A stretch of DNA of 64,000 bases, taken from assembly GCF_000275845.1 (NCBI RefSeq), contig NW_006766943.1, forward strand, positions 5,472 to 69,471, given 5' to 3'. Positions 22,447 to 34,815 of the stretch are shown here, piece by piece. This stretch comes from Dichomitus squalens LYAD-421 SS1 (Eukaryota > Basidiomycota > Agaricomycetes > Polyporales > Polyporaceae). Under the pieces are notes generated by a model, which searched no databases, was not told the origin of the DNA, and worked only from the letters and a program-made list of their open reading frames with translations. Position numbers and translations under genes: made by a program. How positions within the stretch are numbered: position 1 is the stretch's first letter; every line of letters starts with the position of its first letter.

Positions 22447-23667
22447 ATGTCTATGTTAGACAAGTTCCGCAAGGGCGCAACCAAGGCCGGCATCCAGGCG
22501 TCCGCCTTCCTCAAGGAGGGCTCGAACAAGCTCGCGAACGAATCCCAGCACTTCGTCCAGGGATTCACCCTCCCCGGCGAGGCTGAGAAAGCGGCCAAGA
22601 TCCTTGAAAGCTTCCTCGGTACGTTATTTTCGAGGGTACGTCCTCTGCGGCCTGCGAATAGTAATACGACTGGCGTCCAGCCGACCCAGAGCATCCCGAG
22701 TCCGCCCTCAACTCCATCCCCAAAGTCGTCCTCCAGCGCGCACGCGGTACGTACACCCCACCCCTTCTCTCCTTCTCCTCGTCCCCACCGTGTCCACGAC
22801 GCAGCACTTACCCAACCGTCCCCCCTCCTCCGTCGCCGGCCTTCACTTTGGCTCGCATCTGCGTCATCCCACACGCAGGCCTCGCGATCTTCTCCGTCAT
22901 CAAGGCCGGCTTCGTCTTCTCCGGCAAGGCAGGCTCGGGCATCGTCATCGCGCGCCTGCCCGACGGCTCGTGGTCCGCGCCCTCGTGCATCGCGACGGGC
23001 GGCGTCGGCTGGGGGCTCCAGATCGGCGCGGACATCACCGACTTCGTGATCGTGCTCAACAGCGAGGAGGCCGTGCGCGCGTTCGCGCTCGGCGGGAACG
23101 TCACCATCGGCGGGAACATCTCCGCCGCCGCGGGCCCCATCGGCACGGGGGGCGCGGTGCAGGCGACGCTGGCGCACCCCGCGCCCATGTTCTCGTACTC
23201 GAAGTCGAAGGGTGCGTTCGCTGTCTCTTGCTCTTTCTCGGCGCGTGAGCCCTTCTCTCGCGTCACCCTGCTACGTCATCCTGCTGCCCCTCGGAACTTC
23301 CTGGGCTCTGTACGCGTGTATCTGGGCTGCGCAGCGCTGCCAGTGCGAAGAGAGGGTGGCGAAGACGCGGCGACTGACGTAACCTACCCGCACAGGTCTC
23401 TTCGCTGGGCTCTCGCTCGAGGGCACGGTCCTCATCGAGCGCAAGGACGCGAACAAGGACTTCTACGGCTCTGCCGTTCCTGCCCGTGACATACTCGGCG
23501 GGCGCGTGCCCCCACCCGAGGTCGCCTCGCGGCTCTATGAGGTCATCGAGGCCGCGGAGGGCGTCGACGAGAGTGGGCTTCCGGAGAATGCGTATGTGCC
23601 CACCGCAGAGGGCGACCATATGGACATCCGGCACGGCGGCATGGTTTTCGATGCCGAGGGACACTAG
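22447..23667 (+). CDS. SYLF-domain (Ysc84/LSB3-type) actin- and lipid-binding protein
   Basis: The SYLF domain (DUF500) binds phosphoinositides and actin in yeast Ysc84 and animal SH3YL1. The ATG at 22447 gives MSMLDKFRKGATKAG, then LPGEAEKAAKILESFL. After two introns, SALNSIPKVVLQRARGLAIFSVIKAGF follows the family pattern of residues preceding a Gly-rich core. That core is SGKAGSGIVIARLPDGSW and GVGWGLQIGADITDFVIVL (about 22920-23060). The fourth exon starts GLFAGLSLEGTVLIERK (about 23397), the typical close of the domain. The tail is short and acidic and ends at 23667. No SH3 domain follows, unlike yeast Ysc84 and Lsb3. The likely place of action is cortical actin or endocytic patches, by family analogy. 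Confidence 0.9.
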
Positions 23668-24755
23668 ATGGCTCTGGAGACGCGAGGAACATGTCGTCGG
23701 CTGCGTCGGACCACGATGTCTATGAACGGGGGACTGGGTGGATGTCATCAGGAGGGGGGCAGGATTGGTGTGACGCCGCAATGGTGATGCCTGAATGACT
23801 TCTACGACTCTAATGTAGTTCTATGCCCGTATTCTGCTGTGAACCACCACTGAGGTTTTCGAATCTCACCTACTTGTCCCTTCGTGCTATGTACGATATT
23901 TTTTTCCCTATGAAACGAACATACTCTGATGGCCCCTATGTCTGACTTGCATGCGGGCCTTGTGAGTAATGATGGCGCGACATCATGTATACGCCGGAGG
24001 ACGACGTTCGTTGAATCTCGACCGCAAATTCCGAAGGTCTGGCCCTGCTATGTCTCGGAACTCGGACCGGGATTTAACCACTCCCGGAGTCTGCTCGAGC
24101 CTCAATGTTCAAGCTCTCCCAACATCGGCCGTCAGAACGACAGGTCGACATTGTATCAGTCGCCAGGCACGATCCACGGTCCAGAATGTTCAAGTGCCTG
24201 AAGACAGTCGCAGCAAAAGCGAAGGGAGAGACTACATACATATGCCAGTACTAGTACGGTTACAGCGAGAGGTGAGACTGTCCAGTTCAGCATGCGTCGG
24301 TCATACATAGGAGTCCGTTTATCGTACGCAGGTCATGTCAACCAAAAACCAAAATCACGGGCCACGGCGGCCGCGCTCGCCGATGAGAGAAAAACAGGAT
24401 CGAGGGTGGTGCCTTGCGCCGCGATCACCACTCTGATCGCGTGTCGGGACCGAAGCGTCCAGATTCGAGGAGATCCCAAGGCGCAGCGGCGCATCGGCGC
24501 ATGCCACGCGATCGTCGGCCTCGTCACCCGCAACGCTTCGAAAGCCGACCCACCTCCACCTCCACCATCTCCTCCACGCCTCACGTACCGCTCCAGGTAG
24601 AGTTAGCCCGCGTCCTGCGGGGCACGAGCGCGCCCCACTGCTTCCCCGGACCCCTGTCTCTAGTCCTCTCCAGGTTCCCCCAACGCACCATCTTTAGGAT
24701 CCGAGCCGCTCGACCCCGCATCGCCGTCTCAGCTAAGAGCAGTCGACCGCCCGAA
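23668..24755. other. Intergenic region between convergent SYLF and protease genes
   Basis: This 1.1 kb holds the 3' flanks of two converging genes. No coding or structured feature was recognised. Confidence 0.4.
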
Positions 24756-26688
24756 TCAGTAGCGCGCATCCCACGGATTCGAGTACGAAGGCTGGTACCC
24801 GCTCTGATAGCCCACGGAGTGCATGTTGTATGCCTCGGGTGCGGGCTCGTGCAGCGGCTGGTAGGTCTGGCCCATCTGGAAGAAGGGCGCACGGGGGCCC
24901 TTGCGACGGCGCGTGACGCAGCACGCGACAATGCCCCCGACGATGAGCAGCCCGGCAGCGACCGAGAGGCCGATGACGAGCTTGAGGTGGGCGCGGATGC
25001 GGTCGCCGAGGGACGCGCCTTCAGGCGTCCAGGGGGAGTTGCCGCGGACTTTGACGAAGTCGGAGTGGGCGTCGGCCGAGTTGTTGGTCGTGGACAGGAG
25101 TTGGACGTAGGGCTCTTTGGTCTTGTCTGTGGAGCCTTCGACGAAGTCGCCGAAGTTGATGTAGGTGTATACATTGCGAACTGCGGTGGGGAGTGTCAGC
25201 TGTGGTGAGACATGAGCGGAGACTCCGAGCACGTACGGAAAGCCATGCCGAAGATAGCGTCGTACGTGGCGTCACTTTGGGAGCTCATGGGCTGGAACTA
25301 GTAGTCGTCGGTGAGCAATGACAGTGTCACGAGAGCATTCATACGTCAGACGTACCGCACCAAAACATACGTGATTGCCTCTCGAATCCGTCAGATTGAG
25401 GTCGATATTCGCGTCTAGGGGGTGGATAGGGAAGCTCTTCCCACCGAACTTGAATGTGACATTGACCTCCTTGTCACATGGGAGCTGCCAGATGTTACCG
25501 CTGACTTCCTGCCGGCTAACGAGCTGCGAGCCCGGGATGTCTTTGTAGAACGCCTCCGCTACCGCTCTGCACTGGTCTGAGCAGCATGCCCTGCGCAGGG
25601 AGCCGGGAGTACTTACGACGGAACCTGAGGTAAAGAGTACCCCGTGTCTAATACGACCTAAGAAAAGCGAGCGTAAGGAGCGGTGTCGAGGTCAAACACA
25701 AAGAGTAGCTCACCGTCAACTGCTTCTTGTTAGACGTCGAGCTAACAGCGGTCTGGACGTTGTATTGGTCAATCACGTTATTGCCTGCCGGACCAACGAT
25801 GCCATCCGCATCAAGCAAGATTTGCCAATGCTGATTCACGGAGTTCTGGCTGGACAACACAGAGACATTGAGGAGGGGTTGTGGCGTGATTGCCTCGTAG
25901 CCAGGTATGATTTCTCCAACAGTAATGTCACCGGTAGGCGACTCTGACGGGTCGTCGACTCGTCCTAGCAATACGGTGATGTAGTTTGGAGTGGAGGTAT
26001 TCTGCTTGAATATTCTGTCCAGCACAGCGTCTCCAGCCGAAGTACCTATCGCCTCAGACACTTGAGAACCGGTGTTAGGACCGAGTCCTATGAGGCCGCT
26101 CCCATCGGGATTTTCTTGTGAAGCGGAGACACTGACTATGAGCACGCGCAGCTTAGATGGGAGAATCAGGGGAGAAGCAAGGGTATATGCGTACTGTACG
26201 CCTGATCGGACACCGTGTTTCCCGTGAAGTCCAGCGCTGCTGTCATGATGGAACCTGCGAGGTAGCTGTCGACCATGTATCGAACGAACGCAAGTCGATT
26301 GCCTACCCTCAACTTCACCTACGGCATAGGTGACCTTAGCGGATTTTCCCGTGTTCTGAGCGTTTGGTACATCCCCTACCACCCACAAGTCGGAGCTACG
26401 TATGCGCCAGACGTATGTCGATCGCTGTGCCAAGTCTCAGTGTGTGATAAACACGTACCTTCCGGTGTCAATCTGGACAGTGAACTTCTTGCCACCCAGA
26501 GTGATGTCCGTAGTATACTCTACATCCCCAACGTCGGACACGGACGATGTTCCAACTATACCTGCTCTCCGTGCTAGCTCTGAGGTAGGGCGAGCTCGAG
26601 GTCTTCCGTGAATGTTCAACCGCACAGCACTAGCAAGATCGCAAGCCAAGCCAAACAAGAAGGGTATCGCGAGAGATGCAGGCCTCAT
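24756..26688 (-). CDS. Membrane-anchored pepsin-family aspartic protease (copy 1)
   Basis: A1-family aspartic endopeptidase. A signal peptide (MRPASLAIPFLFGLACDLASA) is followed by a short propeptide. EYTTDITLGGKKFTVQIDTG then ends at an intron that splits the first active site, DTG-SSDLWV. The flap region is reduced. The block GSGLIGLGPNTGSQV is present, and the second active site is DTGYSLPQVPS (about 25620). The protein continues past the protease fold to a transmembrane helix, LKLVIGLSVAAGLLIVGGIVACC (about 24910-24980), a basic stop-transfer RRRKG and a cytosolic tail rich in Tyr, Pro and Ser, ending PWDARY. This makes it a type I membrane protease, unlike soluble secreted pepsins. It is head-to-head with a paralog at 27125. 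Six or more introns are visible. Confidence 0.9.
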
Positions 26689-27124
26689 TGTGGTCAGATA
26701 GAAGGGGTATCAAGAGACTGGGGATACTGCGTTGCTTGTGGCGGTGGGCATGGCGGTACCACGGTCCAGGCGGCTGTCAGAACGCCGGGCAGAACGGCCA
26801 CTGCGCAACCTCGTTTCGGTGGAGCCTGTTCTCAACGCAGTCTGAACAGTGGTATCTCCATACGCAATTGAAATCCGAAATCAACGAACTTGAACGCAGC
26901 TGTACAGCAGGAGGCTCTGAAAGCAGGAGAGTAGTCGCGTGACGAAAAGGGACGAGACCCGGGATGGGCATGCGACGCCGCCAAGTGCACTGCCGCCCAC
27001 CCGGGTCCCTTCTCCCTGTCTCTGACATCCTCACCAGCAACCACCACTTCCCTCGTCTCAATATCCCACACCGCCCTCAAGCCTTGGGCATCCCATTCCT
27101 TACGGCTCTGGAAATATAGACCGC
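26689..27124. promoter_or_regulatory. Shared promoter region of two divergent protease paralogs
   Basis: 436 bp separate the start codons of the two head-to-head proteases. The interval must hold both promoters and could co-regulate them. No specific binding site was identified. Confidence 0.5.
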
Positions 27125-29379
27125 ATGTGGTCTTTCCTTCCTGTCCTTTCCTTACTCCTCCTTGAGCTCGATGCTCATGTCCATGCGCTCACCTTCGACG
27201 TCCATGTGCGTCGACGCGCAAACGCCCTAACTGCTCGCGACATTTCACATATCACCTCCGTCGCCAACACGCACAACTCAGAATACATTGCCAATATCAC
27301 CCTCGGTGGTCGTCAAATCCCCGTTCTGTTGGATACCGGCAGGTAAACACTTTCAGCCCGTCGCTATATCTTTTCGAGGAATACTTAATCCCCTCTAGCT
27401 CTGACCTATGGGTGACTGGCTCGATTCCGAACTCCAAAGATGTCGGGAAATCCGTTTCCCTGAGCTATGCTGTGGGGAAGGCCGCAGGTGAGGACGTCAG
27501 CCGCGAGCATCAGCCGCGCTTGCTACTAAATACATGTTCTGCACAGGTGACATATATACTGCAGACTTGCAGTTCGCTAACTATACCGTTACTGACCAGG
27601 CATTCTGTGAGTGTTCTCTGTCTTGGTGTCTTGCGCCGCATCTCGCTCGCCTTTGGTCTTCCGGTGGACAGAACGAGCTATCCACTTCCAGCCTGACCTG
27701 GTGCATTCTTCGTGTTGCTAGTCTGGCCCATGTTTGATCGCAATTTCGCTTCCAAGACGTCGCCACTATGCTCCCAGATTCACGTCACCTATCAGTAGAG
27801 CGGGATGCTAGACATTCATGTTGAGCTTGCTCTCGTCCCTGAGAGAATGCATTAGAAGAATGCAGTCTGCCAACAGCCAATCTATCCAGCGACCAGGCAC
27901 AAGGCGCTAATGGCCGTTCTGAGAGTTTTATATAGCTATTTGACACATCCGTTCTGGCAGGTTGTGTTCAGCTGCTGATGCATCCCCACAGTGCTGGTCC
28001 AGGATACCTCCTCGTTCTCGGTGGACATTTCCTCACAGGGATACGAGGGCCTCATTGGCTTGGGTCCTAACACAGGATCCGTTATCCGGGACAAGATTGA
28101 TGATGCAACTGGAGACAGCGTGCTCGATCGCATTTTCACCCAAAATACTACTAACGCCAACTATCTTACCGTGCTGCTCAATCGCGAAGGCGACCCAACA
28201 AGTCCCGCCACGGGTCAACTGACAATCTCGGAGACGCTCCCCCAGTACCCCAATATCACGAGCATGCCCAAGCTGCCCGTCACGAAGGTGCACAAGCTAA
28301 CTGACGAAGACCAGCACTGGCAGGTATTGACGGACGTGAATGGCGTCATTGGCCCTGACGGCCAACCCATCCAAATCGACTCGATTGTCCCGAGTGCGCC
28401 CGATGGCCAGCTTGTCGCGGTATTCGATTCGGGTTTCACCCTTCCCCAAGTGCCTCGTGCGATGTCGGACGCCATCTACGGACGTGTCCAAGGTGCAGAG
28501 TACAACGAGGCATCGCAGGTCTGGACGGTGCCTTGCGACCAGCTCATCAACTTGACGATTAAGTTCGGCGGCATCGAATACCCCATTCACCCTCTCGATG
28601 TTTCGAGCAGCGATTTCGACATGGTCGACTCGACAGGTAACCCCGTCTGCGTCGGAACGTTCCAGCCGATCACGTCGGCGTTCAGTTTGTTGGGAGAGTA
28701 CGATATTATTCTCGGCATGGCATTCAGTACGTTGTGCAGCATCCCCTTGCATATTCAATTCGGCGCTGACGCAAGTCTGCGTAGTGCGTAACACGTACAC
28801 GCTCTTTGACTACGGCAACTTCATGGAGAACACCGCCGCCGACCGCGGCGATCCGTTCATTCAGCTCCTACCTCTCACTGATGTGAATGCGGCGCACAAG
28901 GACTTCGTTCAAGTGCGGCTGAACGGGGTCGATACTACCGGTAATTCGGCGCACGCCCTCCTTCCCGCTTCCCAGATGAAGCACTCGCCTATCTCTGAGG
29001 CCGAGAAGAAGAAGCAGTAAGTACGAGAAGGTGACCGGACTTCCACCCGTTCTCACTCACTCCGTCTATGTGTAGGTACGAAGAGATGATCCTCAGTCGC
29101 TGGCCCTACATTTTCGTCGGTTGCCTTGCATTTGTCCTTATCGTCGTTGGCCTCGTCGTCTGGCGCTGCTGCGTCATCCGCCGCAAGAAGAGGGAAGCGA
29201 AGTCTAAAAGCATACGTCTCCCCGACACAAGGCAGCGCTCCCCCGCCGCTCATCAGGTCTCGTTCATGCACGCCAACGACAGCGCGATGGAGATGGGGGA
29301 CAGCAAGCCCCACTTCGACTCGGTCTACCGCGACTCCGAGTACCGGGCTTCCTACGCGTCCAGCCGCACCCGCGTGTGA
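27125..29379 (+). CDS. Membrane-anchored pepsin-family aspartic protease (copy 2)
   Basis: This is a paralog of the divergent neighbour. It starts with a signal peptide (MWSFLPVLSLLLLELDAHVHA), then EYIANITLGGRQIPVLLDTG, with an intron splitting the first active site before SSDLWV. The middle carries YEGLIGLGPNTGSVI, a shared block with copy 1. The second active site is FDSGFTLPQVPRAM (about 28425), using DSG rather than DTG. The extension holds ISEAEKKKQ, then a helix YIFVGCLAFVLIVVGLVVW (about 29105-29160), a basic RRKKRE stop-transfer and a cytosolic tail ending ASSRTRV. One intron (about 27607-27991, near 385 nt) is far longer than the rest. The catalytic residues are all present. Substrate and cellular site (surface or endomembrane) are not evident from sequence. 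Confidence 0.9.
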
Positions 29380-30241
29380 TTCCTCCTCCGCTTGTGCGCA
29401 TCCATGGACTCGTCCCCCGGGTCGCCACCTGCACTTCCGTGAAGAAGAGACTCGGACTTCGAGAAGTTGTGTTACTGCCTCCATTGCCTCACCTAGCCTA
29501 CGTCGTATCCTACCTCCACCTCCGCTGCTGTAGCTCGATCATCGTCGCTCTGCCTCTGCTTGTCCCTCGCTCGCTTGCCTCCCTGTATTATACCTACATA
29601 ATCTGTTGCTCGCATCCTGCAGCGATCCCGGTTTCTTGGGTACTTCTCAACCGCTGGCAGTCCCGCGTTCTTCGGGGTCTTTCCTTCTTTCCCCCTTCTG
29701 CTCTAATACCACCGCATATCATCTGGAGCAGCTATCGTAGCTCGTACACTGCTTCAACTCCTTGATAATCTCTTCATCGCGCCTGTGGACAGGCTGCTCG
29801 TTCCTTAGGTAGTCCGTCTGCATCGCTACAGGCGTGTGGGTCCTTCCACCCTCTTACTTACGATTTGTCATTGTCTCGTTTCGATCGTCTTGGGTTGGTC
29901 ATGTGTACAACAATGAACAGGCAGGGTCACCTTGCTTTGCCATCATCCTATTCTTGGTGGAGTCAGGACCGACGGTCGAGAAGAGTCCCCTGTACCTACT
30001 ACCTATCGGTTCAAGGCGGGCTGGAAGCCATACGTAGGTGATTCGAGCTCGGCCAGTCAGCCTGGTTGCTCCAAGGAATCGTAGCTACGCCAGGAGAATC
30101 TGAGAACCTTAATAGCCAGCAGATCGAAGCGAACTATTGTTCAGGTGTCTAAGGTATCAAAACAGCGATATGCTGAGCGGTATCATATGTGCAACTAGAA
30201 GGACCATAGCATACGCTCCATACAGCCAGTGCGCAGCGTCT
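29380..30241. other. Intergenic region, convergent 3' flanks
   Basis: Between the stop codons of the protease and the zinc-binding gene I see no coding sequence, only pyrimidine-rich stretches on the plus strand around 29480-29720. Confidence 0.4.
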
Positions 30242-32619
30242 TCAATGCACGATATCTACCGCAATGCGCTGTCCTCGGATCCCGTACGCAAGCAGGGCGT
30301 TGTCCTCGCCGACAATGACCATGATAGTCCCTCCGCACCTCTTTCCAGCATGCCTCTCGTCCGGCATGCGATGCGCATGCCGCACTTCGTCATCCGCCCT
30401 CTTGGGCGGCATCCCGCCGCACGTACATGGGTACTTGTATACGTGGTCCATCGTTCCGTGCTCGTTCTTGTACTTGAACAGGCAATGCCCCATCAGCGCG
30501 TTGTCCAGCCTGTATCAGTGGAAAGACGAATCTCAGCAACGGTGCCACGCAACGAAGAGAGGAAGGAGATGAGAAGTGGAGACCCACCGGAAGCCCAAGT
30601 CCTCCATCTGCTGCCGGAGCTTGTCCTTCCTCGCCACTTCGGCGATCTTCGGCTGCGCCACGATCGAGTAGCTCCCATAGAACTCGAGCACGCCCGCCGC
30701 CTCCCTTCCAGGTCCGGCCATCCGGACCTTATGCTGCACGAGCGCGTCCTGTAGCGCGGCGAAGAACGCGTCGGGCGTCGAGTAGCACACTCCGCCTTGG
30801 TTGCGGGTCGTCTCGACGCGCCACCAGTCCGTCTTGTCGTCCGCTACCTTCCTATCTTTCTTGCCCGCAAAGTGCGCGGCCTTCCATTTCGCGAACCAAC
30901 GCTCGAAATCGCGCTGGCGCATCTGCTTCGACACACGCTTCTTGCGCTGCTTTGAAGTGGAGCGGATATCGGGGTCGAGTGCCGGGGCTGGCAGCTTGCC
31001 CATGGGGTTAGTTACGCTTGAAGGGCGAGGCGGCAGAGGTTTGGGTGCTCTCGACGCCTCTTGTGTATTCTCTATCTTGCGCGATAGGGCCTTGAGCTGG
31101 CACATCGTGCACTGGTCCCTCTTCCCTAGCATCTTCACTCCGCACGACACGCAGCGAGGTGCGCGTTCAGGGTCGGGCGCAGGTGCCGCAGGGAGCGACT
31201 CGCGATAGCACATAGTGCACATGCCGTTCTTGCCGTAGGGGTCGATGATCCCCCCACAATCGCTGCATCGGGGCTCCATACGAGCCCCAGAAGGATGTAT
31301 CCCGCTAGCCGTGTGAGAGGCGGGAGCGGGAGTCGCCGAGGAGCTACGGGTTGAGGTGGAATATCCAGATGAGATGGAGGATGCATCCACGCCTGCTACG
31401 GGACGCGGCCGGGCATGCTTCTGAGCGTCCAATTGCGCCATGATGTTAGCTGGCTTGACGAGGGGGCGAGGCCTGGGCGGGAACCCCGCAGAAACGCCGG
31501 GTGCCTGCCTAGCTCTGGAAGTGGACGCAGGTGACGGATCGCTTATGATGGGAGCAGCAGCATGCGGCTCCTTCTTCGCATCCTCGGACTTGCGTACGGA
31601 TGAGTCACGTATTGGAGTGATTGAGAACACGGACTTCGCGAGCTTGGCTTTCGAGTCTGAGACGGACCGACCACTGCTGACACGCTGGACCTTGAAGGAC
31701 AAAGGCCCAGGAAGATCACCATCGGCCTTGCGTTTCGTTGAGGCGGACGTCGAGCGAAAGACGGACGCGACCGATGCAGCTACGATCGCCTTCAGCTTTG
31801 GTAAAGCAGAAGTAGAAGCGAAGAATGAACCAGGAGAGGAGATGCTGGCGATCTTGGAAGAGCTTGCATTGCCTGGCTTGTGAGAGGAGACCGACGGCAT
31901 GTCATTCACGCGGCGCAACTTGGAGGGACCAGGTATGAGATCCTCTGCGTGACGTTTGGAAGACACGATACGCGTCCCAAAAGGATCAGCGTGCGAAGTG
32001 GACACTGAGGAAGCCGCAGACGCGGAGTGCTCCCCACCTCCGACATGCATCTTGTTCCTGTTTGGGTCTACGCCACGATATCGTGAATCTTGGAGTTTGA
32101 GATTGCGCTTTGCGGCGAACGCAGAGCGTGGACTGAGCTCTTGTTCCATCTCCCGGTCATTAGGATCAGAGGTACGGTCGTCTGGTACGGTCGCTGGACT
32201 TGGACTGGAACCTCGCGCGATTGAGGATGTAACACCCTTGCCTTTATGCATGTTCCTTGCGTGCGTGCGAACTCTGTCCGCATTCTTGTGCTTGAACTCC
32301 CCACAAGGGCATGCAAGGAGGCCGGTCTTGACGTCGCGATGGACAGTCACTTGAGATGCTACGTATTGGAGGGGCAGGTAAATCATGAGTGCGCAAGTAT
32401 GAGATTCGCCGCAGACGTACTTCCGTACCACACCTTAGTGGTACCTCTGTGGATATTGGAGACATGGGAGCTGACGTTGTGTTCGTTAGCTTGGACGTTT
32501 GGGGAGGTGGAGACGTAACTGCAAGTCTCGTACGGGCACTTTTTGGTGAGTGCATACGACTTTGCCTGGCACGTGAGCTACCGCCGCGCGCGACCGTGGC
32601 AGAAGTCACTTACAGCCAT
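30242..32619 (-). CDS. Zinc-binding protein with two C2H2-like fingers and CxxC knuckles, unknown family
   Basis: I do not recognise the family. The proposed start at 32619 is a two-codon exon (MA) spliced over a 75-nt intron to CPYETCSYVS, the Cys half of a C2H2-like finger that ends SSHVSNIH. A second intron leads to another finger, CPCGEFKHKN then RVRTHARNMH. A disordered Ser/Lys-rich stretch of about 300 residues carries NLS-like basic clusters. Then come two zinc-knuckle-like units, CSDCGGIIDPYGKNGMCTMC (about 31210-31270) and CVSCGVKMLGKRDQCTMC. A basic helix (KQRKKRVSKQMRQRDFERWF) precedes a C-terminal region rich in W, Y and G. After the last intron it ends with a Cys-rich segment, YKYPCTCGGMPPKR. 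DNA binding is likely from the C2H2 fingers; everything else is inference. The first exon is the weakest part of the model. Confidence 0.7.
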
Positions 32620-33261
32620 TCAAAGAAGGTACGATCAGGGTAGGCAGGGCATTTATTGTGAGCAGGCAGCTGCGGAAGGCAGATCTCGTCCAAGCTGCAG
32701 CACTGCACCCTCGGAAACGCGTCTGGGCGCCTACCACCACGCGTCCCGTCGCGCGTGGCCTCAGTGGTTTGATCAAAACCTGCAGATGACACCGTTGGGT
32801 CGGCATCTTGTGCCCTGGCTCCCAGCTTCATGCATTCTGTTCGTTCATTCAATCATCACAATCAACTCACGATAGTTGCAGGGACATCCCGGCCGCTGTG
32901 TGGGACTAACTTCCATGCCACAAGGTGGGCAGCCTTGAAACGCGATGTTTGAATGAGGCGGACCAACACATACATCTCGGATAGTACGCCCTTGTCTTCA
33001 TCTTGTCATTTTTGTTCTGGGACTCATTGTTCGTGCAGACTATAAAAGAGTCCGACCAATATGGCATGCGCTCAGTCATATAAAGAGACTTTGTCTTGAT
33101 GTGAACTCATAAAATTTCCACCGTCGATTCATTGCCCGGGCCTTGAGATCTCCCACCTCGTCCGATTCTACACAGTCCCAAGCCATCTATGACCCTGTGA
33201 GGTAAGAAGAAGTAAGCCAAAACTCTCGTAAAGGATGATATTTAGTGCTTATGACGACTAG
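32620..33261. other. Divergent intergenic region, zinc protein / F-box protein
   Basis: This 640 bp holds the promoters of two divergent genes. A tiny upstream open frame (ATG ACG ACT AG at 33251, frame closing in the leader) sits just before the F-box start. No other feature was seen. Confidence 0.4.
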
Positions 33262-34815
33262 ATGGACTATGCTACACTCAACATCGATGTTTTGCACTCT
33301 GTGGTACCCCACCTAGATCGACGCACTGTCTCGCAGCTGACAAAGACATGTCGTATCCTAAATCTCGAGCTCGCTCGGTACCTTCTGTACGGGGAAGTCG
33401 TGATCGGGAACGAGGATTGCGTTGTGTCCTTCATGGCCTTCCTCGTGGCAAGCCGTCGCGATGGCTACGCCTATCGCCGTCTACCTTTCTTCACCAATCT
33501 GGAGCTCTCCCTCGGACCTCATCCCTCAGACGAGGTCGTTTGGTATTTGGCAGAGACATTGTACTCGATCCGGTTGCAGGCGACATACTTCACTTCCCTG
33601 GACTTGTCGTACGCGAACAGGTTGCTCTCTCCTCACCTTCCTCTCGCATTCGTCATAGCCTCTCTCACAACTTTGAAGCGCATCTTCCTCGAGGGGTTCG
33701 GAAGAAACTGTGGGTCCATGATCCGCCGTATGCAATCAGCATTACTGGACGTCAAACTATTCCGTGAAGGCAAGAACTGTCGCGAAGGCATCGAGTTCCC
33801 GCTGCTCCATCCCGACAACGATCCAATCCTGCTTCTGCAACCCTTCCATCTGACCCTCCAGTCCTTCAGAACTGACTTGCCGATACACGCTCTCCATGGA
33901 CTGCGATATCTCAATATGACCACGCTTAACCTGGGTAACATCGAAAAGCCTGCTGTCTCGATCTATGTCGCAGCTTTCCCGAACCTCTTAAGGCTCGCCA
34001 TCTCGTTCAGGACAACGGATGTGTTACACCCTTCTGGCGAATCGGACAATCGGCGATTGTCCATCGCTCAACAAGTCCAATACGATACCTGGCGCTCACT
34101 GGACAAAGTTGAAGGCGAACTGGATGATCTCTACATGCTAGGACTGACCTGCCCCGTGAATGAAGTTGAGATAGTTGGGATTTTCATGCCCTACCCCTTC
34201 TCCTGCTCGCCCGAGGATACCGCGCAAGCCCACATGATCCGGGAGCTGATGATGTGTGCTCGGCCTCGACGCGTTGTGCTCGGTTTTGTCGGCACCGCGT
34301 GGCTCGTTGACACTTGGAACTTCGAGTTTTTATGCGAAGAGACTGCCCTTCAATCACTAGAGTCTCTGGAGTTCCGCGTCATCGTTGGAGAACCGCATGA
34401 AGACGCGGAACACATGGAAGATTTCTTGGTGCGTATTCAATAAGAATTCCTCCGTAACGTGGATGTTCATCAGCCTGTATGCCTTCTGCAGACCTGCGTC
34501 GACATTGTGCTATCTTCACTTGGGCCAGCTCGTTTCAGCTTAACGCTGGATTGGTCGCAAGCAGAGCCGCAGATGGACGTGGAAAGTGGCCTACTCGTGA
34601 CTCCTTGGGATGAGCTCCGCGATCTGGCTCTGGACGAACATGTCAGCTGTTTCTTGAGGTCATCTAGACAAGCCTCCGAAATGCATCTCGTCGGCCCCGA
34701 TGGATGGAGAAGAGATGTCGTGCACTATTCTATGGCTCCTCGTAGCAGTGGCAGTGAAATTCCCGTAGCATCGGCTTCGAGCGAGGGTGCGAGTCTTGCA
34801 GGGGCATCCGCGTAG
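33262..34815 (+). CDS. F-box-like protein, 496 residues
   Basis: The N-terminus (MDYATLNIDVLHSVVPHLDRR, then TVSQLTKTCRILNLELARYLLY) fits an F-box-like domain, the SKP1-binding motif of SCF ubiquitin ligases. The remainder is a Leu-rich repeat-like region with recurring patterns such as FFTNLELSLGPHP, LTTLKRIFLEGFG and LRYLNMTTLNLGN. Exon 1 runs 33262-34428. A 63-nt intron ending TTCTGCAG joins to exon 2 (34492-34815), which encodes FSLTLDWSQAEPQ and a Ser/Ala-rich tail ending LAGASA. Agaricomycetes carry hundreds of such genes, and substrates are unknown. It is not closely alike to the F-box/WD40 pair in this window. Confidence 0.75.

Noticed and set aside
22437..23177. 246-codon minus-strand open frame
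   Set aside because: It is antisense to the SYLF gene, whose frame has clear domain homology and splice sites.
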